Source: Isoetes taiwanensis (taxonomy: Eukaryota > Streptophyta > Lycopodiopsida > Isoetales > Isoetaceae). From it: DNA of 64,000 bases. Location of the stretch: contig JAJEKV010000034.1 in NCBI GenBank assembly GCA_021234155.1, positions 1-64,000 on the forward strand. Direction: 5' to 3'. The first letter of the stretch is position 1. Every line of letters begins with the position of its first letter. Positions 11,031 through 23,099 of the stretch are shown piece by piece. The position numbers were made by a program, and so were the translations under genes. Below the pieces are notes generated by a model, which saw nothing but the letters and a program-made list of their open reading frames with translations, was not told the DNA's origin and searched no databases.

Positions 11031-11073
11031 TTCTAGAATGTTCTAGAATCTCTTGGAATGTTCTAGAATGTTC
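11031..11073. promoter_or_regulatory. Strongest heat-shock-element-like array
   Basis: Five decamers of TTCTAGAATG type in exact register give nine pentamers: TTC, GAA, TTC, GAA, TCT, GAA, TTC, GAA, TTC. Eight of nine match the HSF consensus. It lies about 90 bp upstream of the head of SINE copy 5. Confidence 0.55.
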
Positions 11074-11075
11074 CA

Positions 11076-12849
11076 GGTGCTCATGGGTAAGCACCTCAGT
11101 CTAAAAATAGAAAGTTTCAATCTAAAAATAGAAGTTTTTTGAAACTTTGCAAATGCTCAAAATAGAATGTTCTGGAATATTCCAGGTGCTCAAGGGTAAG
11201 CACCTCAGTCTAAAAATAGAAAGTTTCAGTCTAAAAATAGAAAAAAAATAGAAAGTTTTTTGAAACTTTGCAAATGCTCAAAATAGAATGTTCTGGAATG
11301 TTCCAAATACTCATGGGTAAGCACCTCAGTCTAAAAATAGAAAGTTTTTGAAAGTTTGCAAATACTCAAAATAGAATATTGTGGAATGTTCGTGTGCTCA
11401 TGGGTAAGCACCAGCCTAAAAAATAGAAAGTTTCAATAGAATGTTCTGGAATGTTGCAGATGCTCATGGGTAAACACCTCAATCCAAAAATAGAAAGTTT
11501 TTTGAAACGTTGCAAATGCTCAAAATAGAATGTTCTGGAATGGTGTAGATGCTCAAAAGTAAGCACCTCAGTCTAAAAATAGAAAGTTTTAGTCTAAAAA
11601 TGTAAAAACTCAAATAGAATGTCCTAGAATGTTTCAGATGCTCTAAGGTAAGTATCTCAGTCTAAAAATAGAAAATAAGGTAGTCTAAAAACAAAAAAGT
11701 TTGCTAAAACTTTGCAAAAACTCAAAATAGAATGTTCTAGAATGTTTCAAATGCTATAGGGCAACCACCTATAATAGAATATTTTGAAACTAAGTGATAC
11801 TTTGAATAGAATTTAAAATTGGTCAAAATAGAATAAGAAAGTGATCAATAGAATTGGAAAAACTTTCACACATAGGTGATACTTTAGAATTGACATGTTT
11901 TAGAATTGTGCCTCATGGGCATGTATGAGTATGTTACTCATGAATAATACTTTGTAGGTGCTCATGGGTAAGCACCTCATCCTAAAAATAGAAAGTTTCA
12001 GTCTAAAAATGTAAAAAAGTTTTTAAGACTTTGCAAATGCTCAAAATAGAATGTTTCGAATGTTGCAGATGCTCATGGTAAACACCTCAATCCAAAAATA
12101 GAAAGTTTTTTTGGAGACTTTGTAAATGCTCAAAATAGAATTTTTGAATGTTAAAGATGTTCAAAAATAGAAAGTTTTGAAACCCTAAGAATAGAAAGGG
12201 TGATACTTTGAATTGGTATAATGGGTGTTGAAAGCTTCACATAGGTGATAATTTTAGAATTGACATACCTAGAATTGTGCCCTCATGGGCATGTAGTTTG
12301 AGTATGTTACTCATGAATAATACTTTGTAGGTGCTCATGGGTAAGCACCCTCAGCCTAAAAAATAGAAAGTTTCAGTCTAAAAATAAAAAGTTTTTTAAG
12401 ACTTTGCAAATGCTCAAAATAGAATGTTCTGGAATGTTGCAGATGCTCATGGGTAAACACCTCAATCCAAAAATAGAAAGTTTTTGGAGACTTTGTAAAT
12501 GCTCAAAATAGAATTTTCTGGAATGTTACAGATGTTCAAAGGTAAGCACCTCAGTCTAAGAATAGAAAGTTTTAATCTAAAAATAGAAAGTTTGCTTAAA
12601 CTTTGTAAAAACTCAAATAGAATGTCCTAGAATGTTTCAGATGCTCTAGGGTAGGCATCTCAGTCTAAAAATAGAAAGTACGGTAGTCTGAAAACAGAAA
12701 AGTTTGCTAAAACTTTGCAAAAACTCAAAATAGAATGTTCTAGGGTGTTCTAGATGCTATAGGGCAACCACCTATGCTCTAGAAGCACCTCAGTCTAAAA
12801 GTAGAAAGTTTCTTGAAACCTTGCAAATGCCCACAATAGAATATTCTGA
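11076..12849. repeat. ~110-bp satellite array, third and largest block
   Basis: About 1.8 kb of degenerate units. Each has TGCTCATGGGTAAGCACCTC, one or two AAAAATAGAAAGTTT blocks and GCAAATGCTCAAAATAGAAT. A larger ~450-bp segment (about 11,850-12,330) appears again from about 12,320 onward, indicating segmental duplication inside the array. Confidence 0.85.
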
Positions 12850-13062
12850 AGATGATACTTTGGAATTGATAGTAAGTGTGATGGGTATGATGGGTGTGTG
12901 TAAGCTTCACATGGGTGATACTTTAGAATTGACATACTTTAGAATTGGTAGTAGACATAGTAGATGTGACCTCATGGGCATGTGTGAGTATGGGTAGTAA
13001 GGCATGTGTGTATATGGAGTTCCATGGTAGTAGGTGTAAGTAGGCTCCTTATGAATAATACT
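12850..13062. repeat. ~47-bp minisatellite block
   Basis: Repeats of GATACTTTGGAATTGATAGT and CATGGGTGATACTTTAGAATTG type join the satellite to the next purine array. The junction pattern (satellite, then minisatellite, then purine) matches that at 6.4-6.7 kb. Confidence 0.65.
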
Positions 13063-13937
13063 TTAGAGAGAGGGAAGAGAGAGAAAGGAGAGAGGGAAGA
13101 GAGAGGAGAGAGAGAGGAGAGAGAAGACAGAGGAGATGAGAGAGAGAGAAATAGAGAAGAGACAGAAAGATAGAGAAAGAGGGGAGAAATAGAGGGAGAG
13201 GAGAGAGAGATGGAAAAAAGGGGAGAGAGAGGGGGGAAGAGAAGAGAGGGGAGAGAGAGAAAGGGGAGAAGAAGGAGAAGAGAGAGAAGGAAAAAAGGGA
13301 AAGAGGAGAGAGGAGAGAGAAAGGGGGGAGACAGAGAGAAATATAGAGAGAGAGAGAAGATAGAGAGAAGAGGGGAGAGAGAGAGAGATGAGGAAAGAGA
13401 GAGGAGAGAGAGAGAGAGAGATGAGAGGGGAGAGGGAAGAGATGAGAGAGAAGAGAGAGGAGGGGAAAGAAAGAGAGGAGAGAGAGAAGAGAGAGAAAAC
13501 AGAGAAGAGAGAAGAAGAGCAGGAGAGAGAAAAGAGAGAAGAGAAAGGAGAGAGAGAAGGGAAGAGAGAAGAGGGGAAGAGAGGAGAGAAGGGAGGAGAG
13601 AGAGAGGAGGAGGAGATAGAGAAGAGAGAGAAGAGAGAATAGAGAGTATAGAGAGAAAAGGAGAAGGGGAGCAGACAGAGGAGAGAGAGAAGAGAGAGAT
13701 GGCAGAGAGGAGGGAAAGAGAAAAGAGAGAGAAGAGAGAAGAGAGAAGAAAGAGAGGAGAGAGAAGATGGGAGAAGAGATGCAAAGGGAGAGGAGGGACA
13801 AGAAAGGGAGGAGAGAGAAGAGAGAGGAGCGAGAGGAGAGAGAATAGAGAGAAGAGAGAGGAGAGAGAATAGAGAGTACAGAGAGAAGGGGAGAGAGAGC
13901 AAAGAAAGGAGAGAGAGGAGAGAGAGATGATAGAAAA
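13063..13937. repeat. GA-rich purine array 8
   Basis: About 875 bp of purine repeat ending GAAAAGGGAAGGGGCTCAGTC, the same junction to the GC box as at 4,690. The shared junction supports copying of the array-plus-box unit. Confidence 0.9.
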
Positions 13938-14105
13938 GGGAAGGGGCTCAGTCAAAAGTGCTAATGGGGCCCAATGAGGCTCGGCCGTGAGGCCGAGGCC
14001 GAAAGCCGAGGAATACTACAAAAAAGAAGGGAAGTTTTTGGCTGGTCCAGATCGAAGGAGGAGAAATAGGGGCCGGGCCGGAGGTCGGGCCGAGGCCGAA
14101 AGGAA
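13938..14105. repeat. GC-rich box
   Basis: Copy of the module at 1.8 and 4.7 kb with GGCTCAGTCAAAAGTG, GGCCGAGGCCGAAAGCCGAGGAA-like and GGTCCAGATCGAAGG blocks. No gene is supported. Confidence 0.6.
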
Positions 14106-15204
<1,099 letters not shown>

Positions 15205-15500
15205 GAGCCGGGCCCTTTCTAGTTATATAATAAAGAAAAATAGTTGTCCAGATATAAGTGAGTCTCCCCACCCCCTGCCTTCCACGTCCCATCGACGGTG
15301 GAGGATGTGCCACGTGGCTTGATCTTGGCCGTCCGTGGGCCTTGGCCTTTCAAAAGCTCCCAAGTTTGGTGGACAAAATTTTTTTGGTTTACCATGGACT
15401 TGAACCCTGGACATTGCCCCCCAAACCCCCCACCCTTACCACTAGACCAACCAGTCTTTTCTTGAAAGAATAAGAAGTCCATGCTTAGTTAAGGCTGGGG
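15205..15500 (-). mobile_element. SINE copy 6 (family A)
   Basis: Minus-strand A box near the complement of 15,441-15,451, B box near 15,398-15,408, G-box palindrome CCACGTGG near 15,311, and the CTAG-containing tail at 15,215-15,235. Nearly full length. Confidence 0.75.
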
Positions 15501-15544
15501 CAATGGAAATTCCTTGGATTAATTAGAAGCCTTGATGTTAAAAG

Positions 15545-15640
15545 TTTATTGATTTAGGAAGGATTCGAGCCCTGGGCTGTGGCACCCCAGCCATGTATCT
15601 CAACCACTAGGGCAAGCATTAGTTCCTTGAAGACCATGAT
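15545..15640 (-). mobile_element. SINE head of a third family (family C)
   Basis: The minus strand reads TTGCCCTAGTGGTTGAG (A box) and, about 38 nt on, GGGCTCGAATCC (B box, complement near 15,551-15,562). Only the tRNA-like head is obvious; no shared body with families A or B is seen. Confidence 0.55.
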
Positions 15641-15697
15641 GATTTTAACATTGTTAAAGGTGGGATATATGTATGGTTTAAAACATACACAATCCTA

Positions 15698-15873
15698 GAA
15701 CCTTCTAGAATGTTCCAGAATAAAGCTAGGGAGAGAAGAGGGAAAGACAGGGGGGAAGAAGTGGGAGAGAGAGAGGAGAGAGGAGAGAGGAGAGAGGAGA
15801 GAGGAGAGAGAGAGAGGAGGAGATAGAAGAGTAAAACATACATAATCCTAGAACCTTCTAGAATGTTCTAGAA
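15698..15873. promoter_or_regulatory. Two heat-shock-element-like runs flanking a short purine array
   Basis: GAACC-TTCTA-GAATG-TTCCA-GAA at 15,698-15,720 and GAACC-TTCTA-GAATG-TTCTA-GAA at 15,851-15,873 each give five in-phase pentamers. Between them lies a ~105-bp purine tract. Each run is preceded by the conserved AATCCTA and followed by a purine array. Confidence 0.5.
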
Positions 15874-15879
15874 TAAGAA

Positions 15880-16060
<181 letters not shown>

Positions 16061-16159
16061 CGAGGTGCTACTTTGGAATTGGTAGTAAGTGTGATGGGTT
16101 GCAAATGCTCATGGGTAAACATCTCAATCCCCCGATGAGGAGAGAGTAACCTTCTAGAA

Positions 16160-16415
16160 TGTTCTAAAAATACCGCGTTGTAACGAATGTAACTCCACCC
16201 CCATCGACGGGTTCAGAGGGGCCCACTTGGCGCGATCCGACGGGTCCTAACGTTGCCTCACGCCGCCACGCGGGCGCGATCCCGTGCCTCCCCTTTTTTC
16301 TAACCACTATCTAAAATTTTATGTTGCATGGTGGATTCGAACCCAAGACTAGCCCCCCCTACCCCCCAATTCTAACCACTAAACCAAGCATTTCTTCTTC
16401 AACAAAATAGGAAGT
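16160..16415 (-). mobile_element. SINE copy 7 (family B)
   Basis: The minus strand has the A box TTGGTTTAGTGGTTAG and the exact B box GGTTCGAATCC (complement near 16,334-16,345). The 3' end is CGTTACAACGCGGTATTTT at the left, directly next to GTTCTAAAAATACC. Similar to copies 4 and 8. Confidence 0.75.
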
Positions 16416-16480
16416 CCATGCTTAGTTAAGGCTGGGGCAATGGAAATTCCTTTGGTTAATTAAAAACCTTAATGATCCTA

Positions 16481-16505
16481 GAACCTTCTAGAATGTTCTA
16501 GAATG
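16481..16505. promoter_or_regulatory. Perfect heat-shock-element-like run
   Basis: GAACC-TTCTA-GAATG-TTCTA-GAATG: five of five pentamers in phase, followed immediately by AAGCTAGAGAGAGAAGAGGG and a purine array. The same sequence, with one base different, is at 18,288. Confidence 0.55.
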
Positions 16506-16878
16506 AAGCTAGAGAGAGAAGAGGGAAAGATAGAGGGGGAGAAGAGAGAGGAAAGAGAGAGGAGAGAGAAGAGAGAGGAGGGAGAAGAGGGAGAGAGAGG
16601 AATAGAAAAGAGAGAGAAAGATAGAGAGAGAGAGGGGAGAAATAGAGAGAGAGGAGAGAGAGAAGGAAAAAAGGTTAGAGAGAGAGAGAAAGGAGAGAGA
16701 GAAGAGAGGGAAGAGAGATAGAAGAGAGGAGAGAGAGGAGAGAGGAGAGAGGAGAGAGGAGAGAGAGAGAAGAGAGGGGAAGGAGGAGAGAGAGAGGAGA
16801 GCAGAGAGGAGAGAGAAGAGAGAGGGAAGAGAGAGGAGAGAGAGAGGAGAGAGAAGCGGGAGGAGAGAGAGGAGGGAA
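16506..16878. repeat. GA-rich purine array 11
   Basis: About 370 bp. Its opening (GCTAGAGAGAGAAGAGGGAAAGATAGAG) matches that of the array at 18,310 almost exactly, so both arrays and their upstream heat-shock-like runs were copied together. Confidence 0.9.
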
Positions 16879-17000
16879 AGCGGCTCAAACATAGTTAAGG
16901 TCGGTATTCCAGGCCTATGTACATGTCTCCCATGCCTATGAAAGGCTAGGATGTTGCCACGTGGCACGATCTTGGCCATTGACAAGTGCATCCATCCAAA
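16879..17000. repeat. Dispersed CGGCTCAAACATAGTTAAGG segment
   Basis: A ~120-bp segment containing GGCCTATGTACATGTCTCCC and TTGCCACGTGGCACGATCTTGG. A second copy is at about 8,365-8,500. Both lie between the SINE side and a purine array. Identity unknown. Confidence 0.6.
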
Positions 17001-17970
17001 AGAGAGAGAGGAGAGAGAAGAGGGAAAGGGGAGAGAGAGAGGAGAGAGATAGGAGAGAGAAGGAAAAAGGGGAGAGAGAGAGGAGAGAGAGAAGAGAGGG
17101 AAAAGAGACAGAAAAGAGAAGAGAGAGAAATATAGAGAGAGAGGGGAGGAATAGAGAGAGAGGAGAGAGATAGCAGAAAAAAGGAAAAAAGGGGAGAGAG
17201 AGAGAGAAGAGAGAGGAGAGAGAGAAGACAGGGAAGAGAGACAAAAGAGAGAGGAAAGAGGAAAGAGGAGAGAGAAGAGAGGAGAGAGGAGAGAGAGAAG
17301 AGAGAGAAGATAGAGAAGAGAGAGGGAAGAGAGAGGGGAGAGAGAGAGAGGAAAGAAGAGAGAGGAGAGAGATGAGAGAGAGAGGAGAGAGAAAAAAGAA
17401 AGGGGAGAGGGAAGAGAGAGGAGAGAGAGACAAAAAGATAGAGAGAGAGGGGAAACATAGAGAGAGACGGGAGAAATAGAGAGAGAGGAGAGAGATAGGA
17501 GAGGGGGAGAGATAGAGAGGAGAGGAGAGAGAAGACAGAAAGGGGGACACAGAGAGAGATAGAGAGAGAGAGAAGATAGAGAGAAGAGAGGAGAGAGAGA
17601 TGAGGGAAGAGAGAGGAGAGAGGGAGAGATAAGAGAAAAGGGAGAAGAGAGAGAAGAGATAAGAGAGAGAAGAGAGGGAGGAGAGAGGGGAGAGAGAGGG
17701 GAGATAGGAAGAGAGGAGAGGGAGAGGAGAGAGAAGAGAGAGACGGAAGAGAGAGGAGAGAGAAGAAAGAGGAGGGAGAAAAGAGAGAGAGGAATAGAAA
17801 AGAGAGAGAAAAATAGAGAAAGAGGGGAGAAATAGAGAGGGAGGAAGAGAGGGAGAAGGTAAAGACAAAGAGAGCAGAAGAGAGAGGAGAGAGGGGAGAG
17901 AGAGGGGAGAGATAGGAGAGAGGACAGAGAGAGGTGAGAGAAGAGAAAAAGGAGAGAGGAAAGAGACAGA
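17001..17970. repeat. GA-rich purine array 12
   Basis: About 970 bp of purine repeat abutting SINE copy 8 at AAGAGACAGAGAAAATACCG. No gene is supported in either strand. Confidence 0.9.
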
Positions 17971-18215
17971 GAAAATACCGCGTTATTAACGAATGTAACT
18001 CCACCCCCATCGACGGCCTGCGTGGCGCCACTTGGCAAGATCCGGACGGTCCTAACGCATTGTCTCACGCGCCACGTGGCGCGATCCCAGGCCCTCTCCC
18101 TTTTTTCCAACCACTATCTAAAATTTTATGTTGCATGGTGGATTCGAACCCAAGACTAGCCCCCCCTACCCCCCAATTCTAACCACTAAGCCAAGCATTT
18201 CTTCTTCAATAAAAT
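17971..18215 (-). mobile_element. SINE copy 8 (family B)
   Basis: The minus strand has the A box TTGGCTTAGTGGTTAG and B box GGGTTCGAATCC (complement near 18,139-18,150), a body with the CACGTG palindrome (near 18,073), and a 3' end GCGGTATTTTC at the purine array. Confidence 0.78.
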
Positions 18216-18287
18216 AGGAAGTCCATGCTTAGTTAAGGCTGGGGCAATGGAAATTCCTTTGGTTAATTAAAAGCCTTGATGATCCTA

Positions 18288-18312
18288 GAAACTTCTAGAA
18301 TGTTCTAGAATG
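18288..18312. promoter_or_regulatory. Perfect heat-shock-element-like run
   Basis: GAAAC-TTCTA-GAATG-TTCTA-GAATG, five of five pentamers in phase, followed by AAGCTAGAGAGAGAAGAGGG. It lies upstream of the minus-strand SINE head and at the left edge of purine array 13. Confidence 0.55.
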
Positions 18313-19040
18313 AAGCTAGAGAGAGAAGAGGGAAAGATAGAGGGGAGAAGGGAGAGGCGAGAGGAGAGAGAAGAGAGGGGAGGGAGGAGAGAGAGAGGAG
18401 AGAGGAGAGAGGTGAGAGGAGAGAAAGAGAAGAGAGGGGAGGAAGGAGAGAGAGAGGAGAGCAGAGTGGAGAGAGAAGAGAGAGAAGAGAGAGGGAAGAG
18501 AGAGGGAAGAGAGAGAGGGGAAAAAAGAGAGAGGAGAGAGAAGAGAGATAAGAAAGAGAGGGGGGAGAAGAGGGATAGGGGAGAGGGAAGAGAGACGCGA
18601 GAGAGAGAGAGAGAGAGAGAGAGAAAGATAGAGAGAGAGAGCAGAAATAGACAGAGAGGAGAGAGATAGGAGAGAGAAGGAAAAAAGGGGAGAGAGAGAG
18701 AGAGAGGGAAGAGAGAGGGAAGAGAGAGGAGAGAGAGAGGGGAAAGAAGAGAGAGGAGAGAGAAGAGAGATAAGAGAGAGAGGAGAGAGAAGAGGGAAAG
18801 GGGAGAGGGAAGAGAGAGGAGAGAGAAAGAAAGATAGAGAGAGAGGAGAAATAGAGAGAGAGGAGACAGATAGGAGAGAGAAGGAAAAAGGGGAGAGAGA
18901 AAGAGGAGAGAGAGAAGAGAGGGAAAAGAGACAGAAAAGAGAAGAGAGAGAAGAGAGAGAAAGATAGAGAGAGAGGGGAGGAATAGATAGAGAGGAAGGA
19001 GATGCATAGAGAGAGACGGGAGATAGAGAGAGATGGGAGA
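18313..19040. repeat. GA-rich purine array 13
   Basis: The last large purine array. It ends near GAGATGGGAGAAAATAGAAC. To the right the base composition becomes ordinary for the rest of the window. Confidence 0.9.
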
Positions 19041-20396
19041 AAATAGAACTGAGGCACATGAAGGTTTAGTATGAAATTGAAAGGTTTAAAATAAAATAGG
19101 TGGATCACAGGGGAGGTTATCAGCCAGATAAAAGAATAGGGCGGGAGGCAGATATGGCGGCAGAGTGCAGGTATGGCAGACAATCGGCAGAGCAGTCGGG
19201 TTTGTGTAGGTAAGGAGGAAGATAGGCTATAGCGGTTTCTGGATTGCAGAGAGAGCAACACAACAGGATATAAGATTGGCAGGCAAAGCAGAGCAGGAAA
19301 GAAAAAAAGCTTGCTCTGGATTCAGAGTTATGGCATCGTGTCTTGCAAATCTGACCTTCCTTGTGCAGGTAAGCATAGAAAATCAGAGCATATGGCACCG
19401 AGGTTAGGCAATCTGATGTTAAAGCAGAGATTTGGAATCAGATATGAGCTTTTCAGCAGGTAAGAAAAAAAACAAGGTGAAAAGCTTCCACTGCTTCAGA
19501 GATATCGCACATGCTTCTTGCAAATCCGGCCTTGGCTTCTTCACTAATTTATAACAGGAAAAAACTTCTCACAGATATCTGCACTGGCTTGCTTCAAAGA
19601 AACCACCATGTTTTTCCTTGATGGAGTTTGCACAGAAACCACCATGCTTTTTCGTGATGGAGTTTGCAGACGCAGGGATAACTGAGGTATCATTCTCTGC
19701 ACATCTTTTGGCCATTTGAATTGTTTCTCTTGCAGGTAGAATCTACCAAAAATTTGCTCCAGAATACATTCGATTTTCTCATACTATGACTGCATCATTA
19801 CTGATAACACTGAATAAGTATGGATCTTTTAGAAAATATCTCATGCTGCACCTGCTCTTGCTCCTCAAACAAATCAAGAACCAGGATTCATATGGGAAAG
19901 AAAACTCTGCTCAAATGAACAGGGTCCCGGCAACGGAATCATTAATGTTGGGCGGATTCCCCATATCCACCCAGCATAAGGGGGGTGTGGCAAACACAAA
20001 ATTTTACTTCTAGAACAGAGAATAACGAAAGAAAATCTAGAACCAAGAACTTAAATTGGTGCACCAAAAATTAACTCTTCTGATAACAAGGAGGAATACA
20101 AAGCTTCGGGCAGATTTGGATGTGGATGAGGCTCTCACCCTCCTCCTTGAGCTCTGCCACTAAGCCCATATAGGCTACATTCTGCCACGAGCCTTGAGAG
20201 AGGATTTTTTTTATGTTGTTCACAATATTTATACAACACAGCGTTTAATTTAGGCCATTCTTATCACCACTTAATCTAAACCCTACACTGCACCACTTAA
20301 TCCACGCCTTCCATCTCCACCACTTCATCTTCACCTTTTATTTCCACCACTTAATCTTAACCTTCCACTAAAATCAAACAATTTTAACCATTGCTC
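19041..20396. other. Non-coding stretch with a 36-bp tandem duplication
   Basis: No reading frame here is convincing. A 36-bp unit, GAAACCACCATGTTTTTCCT and what follows, is tandemly duplicated at 19,599-19,634 and 19,635-19,670 with two substitutions. Several CAGGTAAG and TTGCAGGTAG motifs resemble splice signals of a decayed gene or TE. I do not recognise a family. Confidence 0.5.
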
Positions 20397-20674
20397 AAAC
20401 AATTAAATATATGGTCTCACAACATTATGGTGCCTCTGTTGAGAAGTTGCCTTCAACACAAGGTCTAATCTTCCCATGTTCCCTCTTGCAACTGGTCTAA
20501 CTTTCACCATAAAATTTTAGACCATCCACCATCACTTACCATTGCCCAAACAATTAAATATATGGTCTCACAACACTATGGTGCCTCCGTTGACAAGTTG
20601 CCTTCAACTCGAGGTCTAATCTCCCCATGTTCCCTCTTGCAATTGGTCTAACTTTCACCATAAAATTTTAGCCC
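20397..20674. repeat. ~150-bp direct duplication
   Basis: The segment beginning AACAATTAAATATATGGTCT is present at about 20,397-20,531 and again at 20,549-20,674 with ~95% identity over 125 bp. The phrase TGCCTCTGTTGAGAAGTTGC is conserved in both. No coding function is apparent. Confidence 0.75.
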
Positions 20675-20699
20675 AAACATTAAAAAATAGTGGTTTCTT

Positions 20700-21215
20700 A
20701 GTGTTGGTCAAATGTGCCAACATTTGAGCCAACATGTGGTATGGGTCCTCTTGGATGTATGTGTGAGTGTGCTCCTCATGCATGATATGTTGGAATTAGT
20801 AATAGGCATGAGTGAGCTCCTTATGGGTGGTTGAGCAATGGATGCTGAGTAACAGTGGAAGTTTCTTGAACATATAAGGGTTGTATTTTGGAATTCATAG
20901 TATATGTAGTAAGCTCCCAATGGGTGATACTTTAGAAGTAGTAGTAGGTGTGGGTAAGCTCTCAATGGGTGATAGTTTGAAATTGATAGTCGGTGTAGTA
21001 AGTGTGAGTTAGCTTTTAATGGGTGAGACTTTAGAGTTGATAGTAGGTGTGAGTAAACTCCTAATAGATGATACTTTGTAATTGGCAGTAAATGTGACTA
21101 AGCTCCTCAACGTATGATAGTTTGGAATTGGTAGTACATATTGGTAGTAGATATGTATGCGAGGCGATGCCGAACCGAGGTTGAGTAAGCTCTTAATGGG
21201 TGATACTTTGGAATT
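20700..21215. repeat. ~47-bp minisatellite, distal block
   Basis: Same family as at 7.03-7.43 kb, with the same order of variant units (AGTGTGAGTTAGCTTTTAAT and others) over more than 300 bp. The two blocks are therefore duplicated copies of one locus. Confidence 0.7.
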
Positions 21216-21590
21216 AGTAGTAGGACTACATGGGTGGGCCCAAACCAGGGCGAGACCTCGGCCTCGGCCGCCCGAGGAACAAATATGTCCAAACCGAGGC
21301 GAGGCCCCGGAGGGGCCGAGCCGAGGAAGGGTGCAGAAGAAAAGGCCCGGCCGTCAGGCCGGGCCTTTTCTAGTCCTTCCTATATAATAAGAAAATAGTG
21401 TCCGTCTGTGAGTATTCCACGCCCCATCGACGGTGGAGGATGTGTCATATGTGGCGCGATCTCGGCCCTCCTTATTCCCCTCACCCACTTTAAAACTTCT
21501 TGGTCGTGGAGGGGATTCGAACCCTGGTCCTTGCCTCCCAAACCCCCCATCCTTACCACTACGCCAAGCAGGAGGTAAGTTTTGGAGAAA
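21216..21590 (-). mobile_element. GC box and SINE copy 9
   Basis: GC-box modules (21,220-21,365, ending CCGGGCCTTTTCTAGT) abut a minus-strand SINE with the A box TTGGCGTAGTGG and B box GGGTTCGAATCC (complement near 21,508-21,519). Head and tail resemble families B and A respectively, so it may be a chimera. Confidence 0.65.
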
Positions 21591-21770
21591 AAAATCATGT
21601 GATCCTATGGGGTGGCTTCTTGGCAGTAGATCTATACTGAAGGTTCCTTTTGCAGAAACTCACCTGAATCTTACTCAACCTTTCTCTCCTTAGGCACTTG
21701 TGGGTGATCATTTCAGTAATAGTATTCTTCTAGTCTAATGTTAGTCAATAAACTGGTGTGAGATTTTTTT

Positions 21771-22361
21771 TTACTTTTTTATTTTATTTTTTTTATATAT
21801 ATATTTTTTTTGAAGGACGAAAGCCAAAAAGTTTATTAATCAGATAAAAAGTAAAAAGTTTACATGTCTCATCTAACTGTGTAAGCACAAAAAGATGCCA
21901 CGGGAGCACGAGCCTAGAGCACAATTTACTTACTCCAGAATAGGAGATTAACGATAAGAATCAATCCGAAGATCTGAATCCAGATGCGTTCCATCATTTC
22001 TGATTCAAGGGTGGAACATTCGTAGGCTATCAATATCTTTTCCTAGGCCACCGTCATAATACCGCATGCAGATGAACTAATGCTCTAGAAGATGTGGTGT
22101 CTGCGACGCTCCCATATTGACCATAGAACCAAGATGGAATGCCCTTTGTTTAGCTGGAGGCCATGCATTGGGATAGGATGCCAAGAGGATGCATCGGCAG
22201 TCCAGTGTACTGTTAAACAAACCTTATAGCCAGGACCACGCTGGTTGAGCCTCAAGACAATCAAAGAGACAATGCTCAAGAGTCAACATCTGAAAGACAG
22301 AGCGGGCATACTGCAGATGTGCGAGGATCATAGCGATGTCGGAAGGCGTTAACCTGCAGAC
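21771..22361 (-). mobile_element. 5'-truncated LINE (non-LTR retrotransposon), 3' end
   Basis: Direct repeats AACTGGTGTGAGATTTTTTT (21,751-21,770) and CACCGGTGTGAGATTTTTTT (22,361-22,380) flank the segment as target-site duplications. The T-rich run at 21,771-21,808 is the minus-strand poly(A). The minus strand encodes a zinc-knuckle-like zf-RVT remnant (EHCLFDCLEA and ILVLWSIWE), typical of the C-terminus of plant LINE ORF2. A related copy lies at 38,785-38,964 plus 43,915-44,092. Inactive because of truncation and stops. Confidence 0.8.
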
Positions 22362-22456
22362 ACCGGTGTGAGATTTTTTTTTGTTGGAATTTATCTCCTT
22401 TGTTGTAAAGAGACATTTACTCTAGTAACAATGTTGTTGATTGAATCAATTCTGAA

Positions 22457-22821
22457 AGAAGAGGCAGAGAGAGGCCTTTGGAGTTATGCTATTGGACAAC
22501 ACTACTCACACAATTCAGGAGTTGGATGATTGGCTGGAAATAATAGACCGATGGGGTATTGCTCCATTCAAAATGGAGGAACTGATCAAGGCTGAGTGGG
22601 AGCTCAGTCTTTGAAACTTGTATGATCTCATAACAAACTGTATACAAACCTTTAACATGTGTCTCTCTTTATTATTCGACATTATTAGATTTTGTGAAAA
22701 GCTACTAGTCACGAGGATGTCTATTTACTGCCCCCTAGGGATGATCAATAGTATGTATTTCATGTTTTAATGAATACAAAAACTTGTCTTATCTTCAAAA
22801 ACGAAAAAGAAAAAAAAAAAA
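22457..22821 (+). pseudogene. Processed-mRNA insertion (3' part of an unknown gene)
   Basis: Direct repeats AATCAATTCTGAA (22,444-22,456) and AATCAATTCCGAA (22,820-22,832) flank a piece that reads as the end of a coding sequence (codons from about 22,459, including MLLDNTTHTIQELDDWLEII, stop TGA at 22,612-22,614). A ~185-bp 3'-UTR-like stretch and an A-rich tail (22,801-22,821) follow. This is the structure of a 5'-truncated LINE-mobilised mRNA. I do not recognise the protein. It could instead be the 3' end of an unfamiliar LINE or SINE. Confidence 0.55.
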
Positions 22822-23099
22822 ATCAATTCCGAAGACTTCTAACTTTGAGTGTCCACCAATCTGCAATTGAACAAACGTGTGCAGTTGCCCTACATTTGTA
22901 TATTCTTTTCCTTTTGCATCCTTGCTATACTCATTACTCAATCCTCTTGGTGAACTTTATTGCTGAGTAGCAGTAATAAGAATGTTAACGAACTATAAAA
23001 ATATACATCATGATACATTGTGGTATATGTCAAGATAGTGCCCAAGGACATAGCTGAGTATGCATATCCATCACCTCCTGAACATATGATCCCAGCAAG

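Noticed and set aside
20060-20120. Minus-strand tRNA-Met primer-binding site and LTR near TTCTGATAACAAGG
   Set aside because: Several mismatches to TGGTATCAGAGC and no recognisable LTR pair or internal domains nearby.
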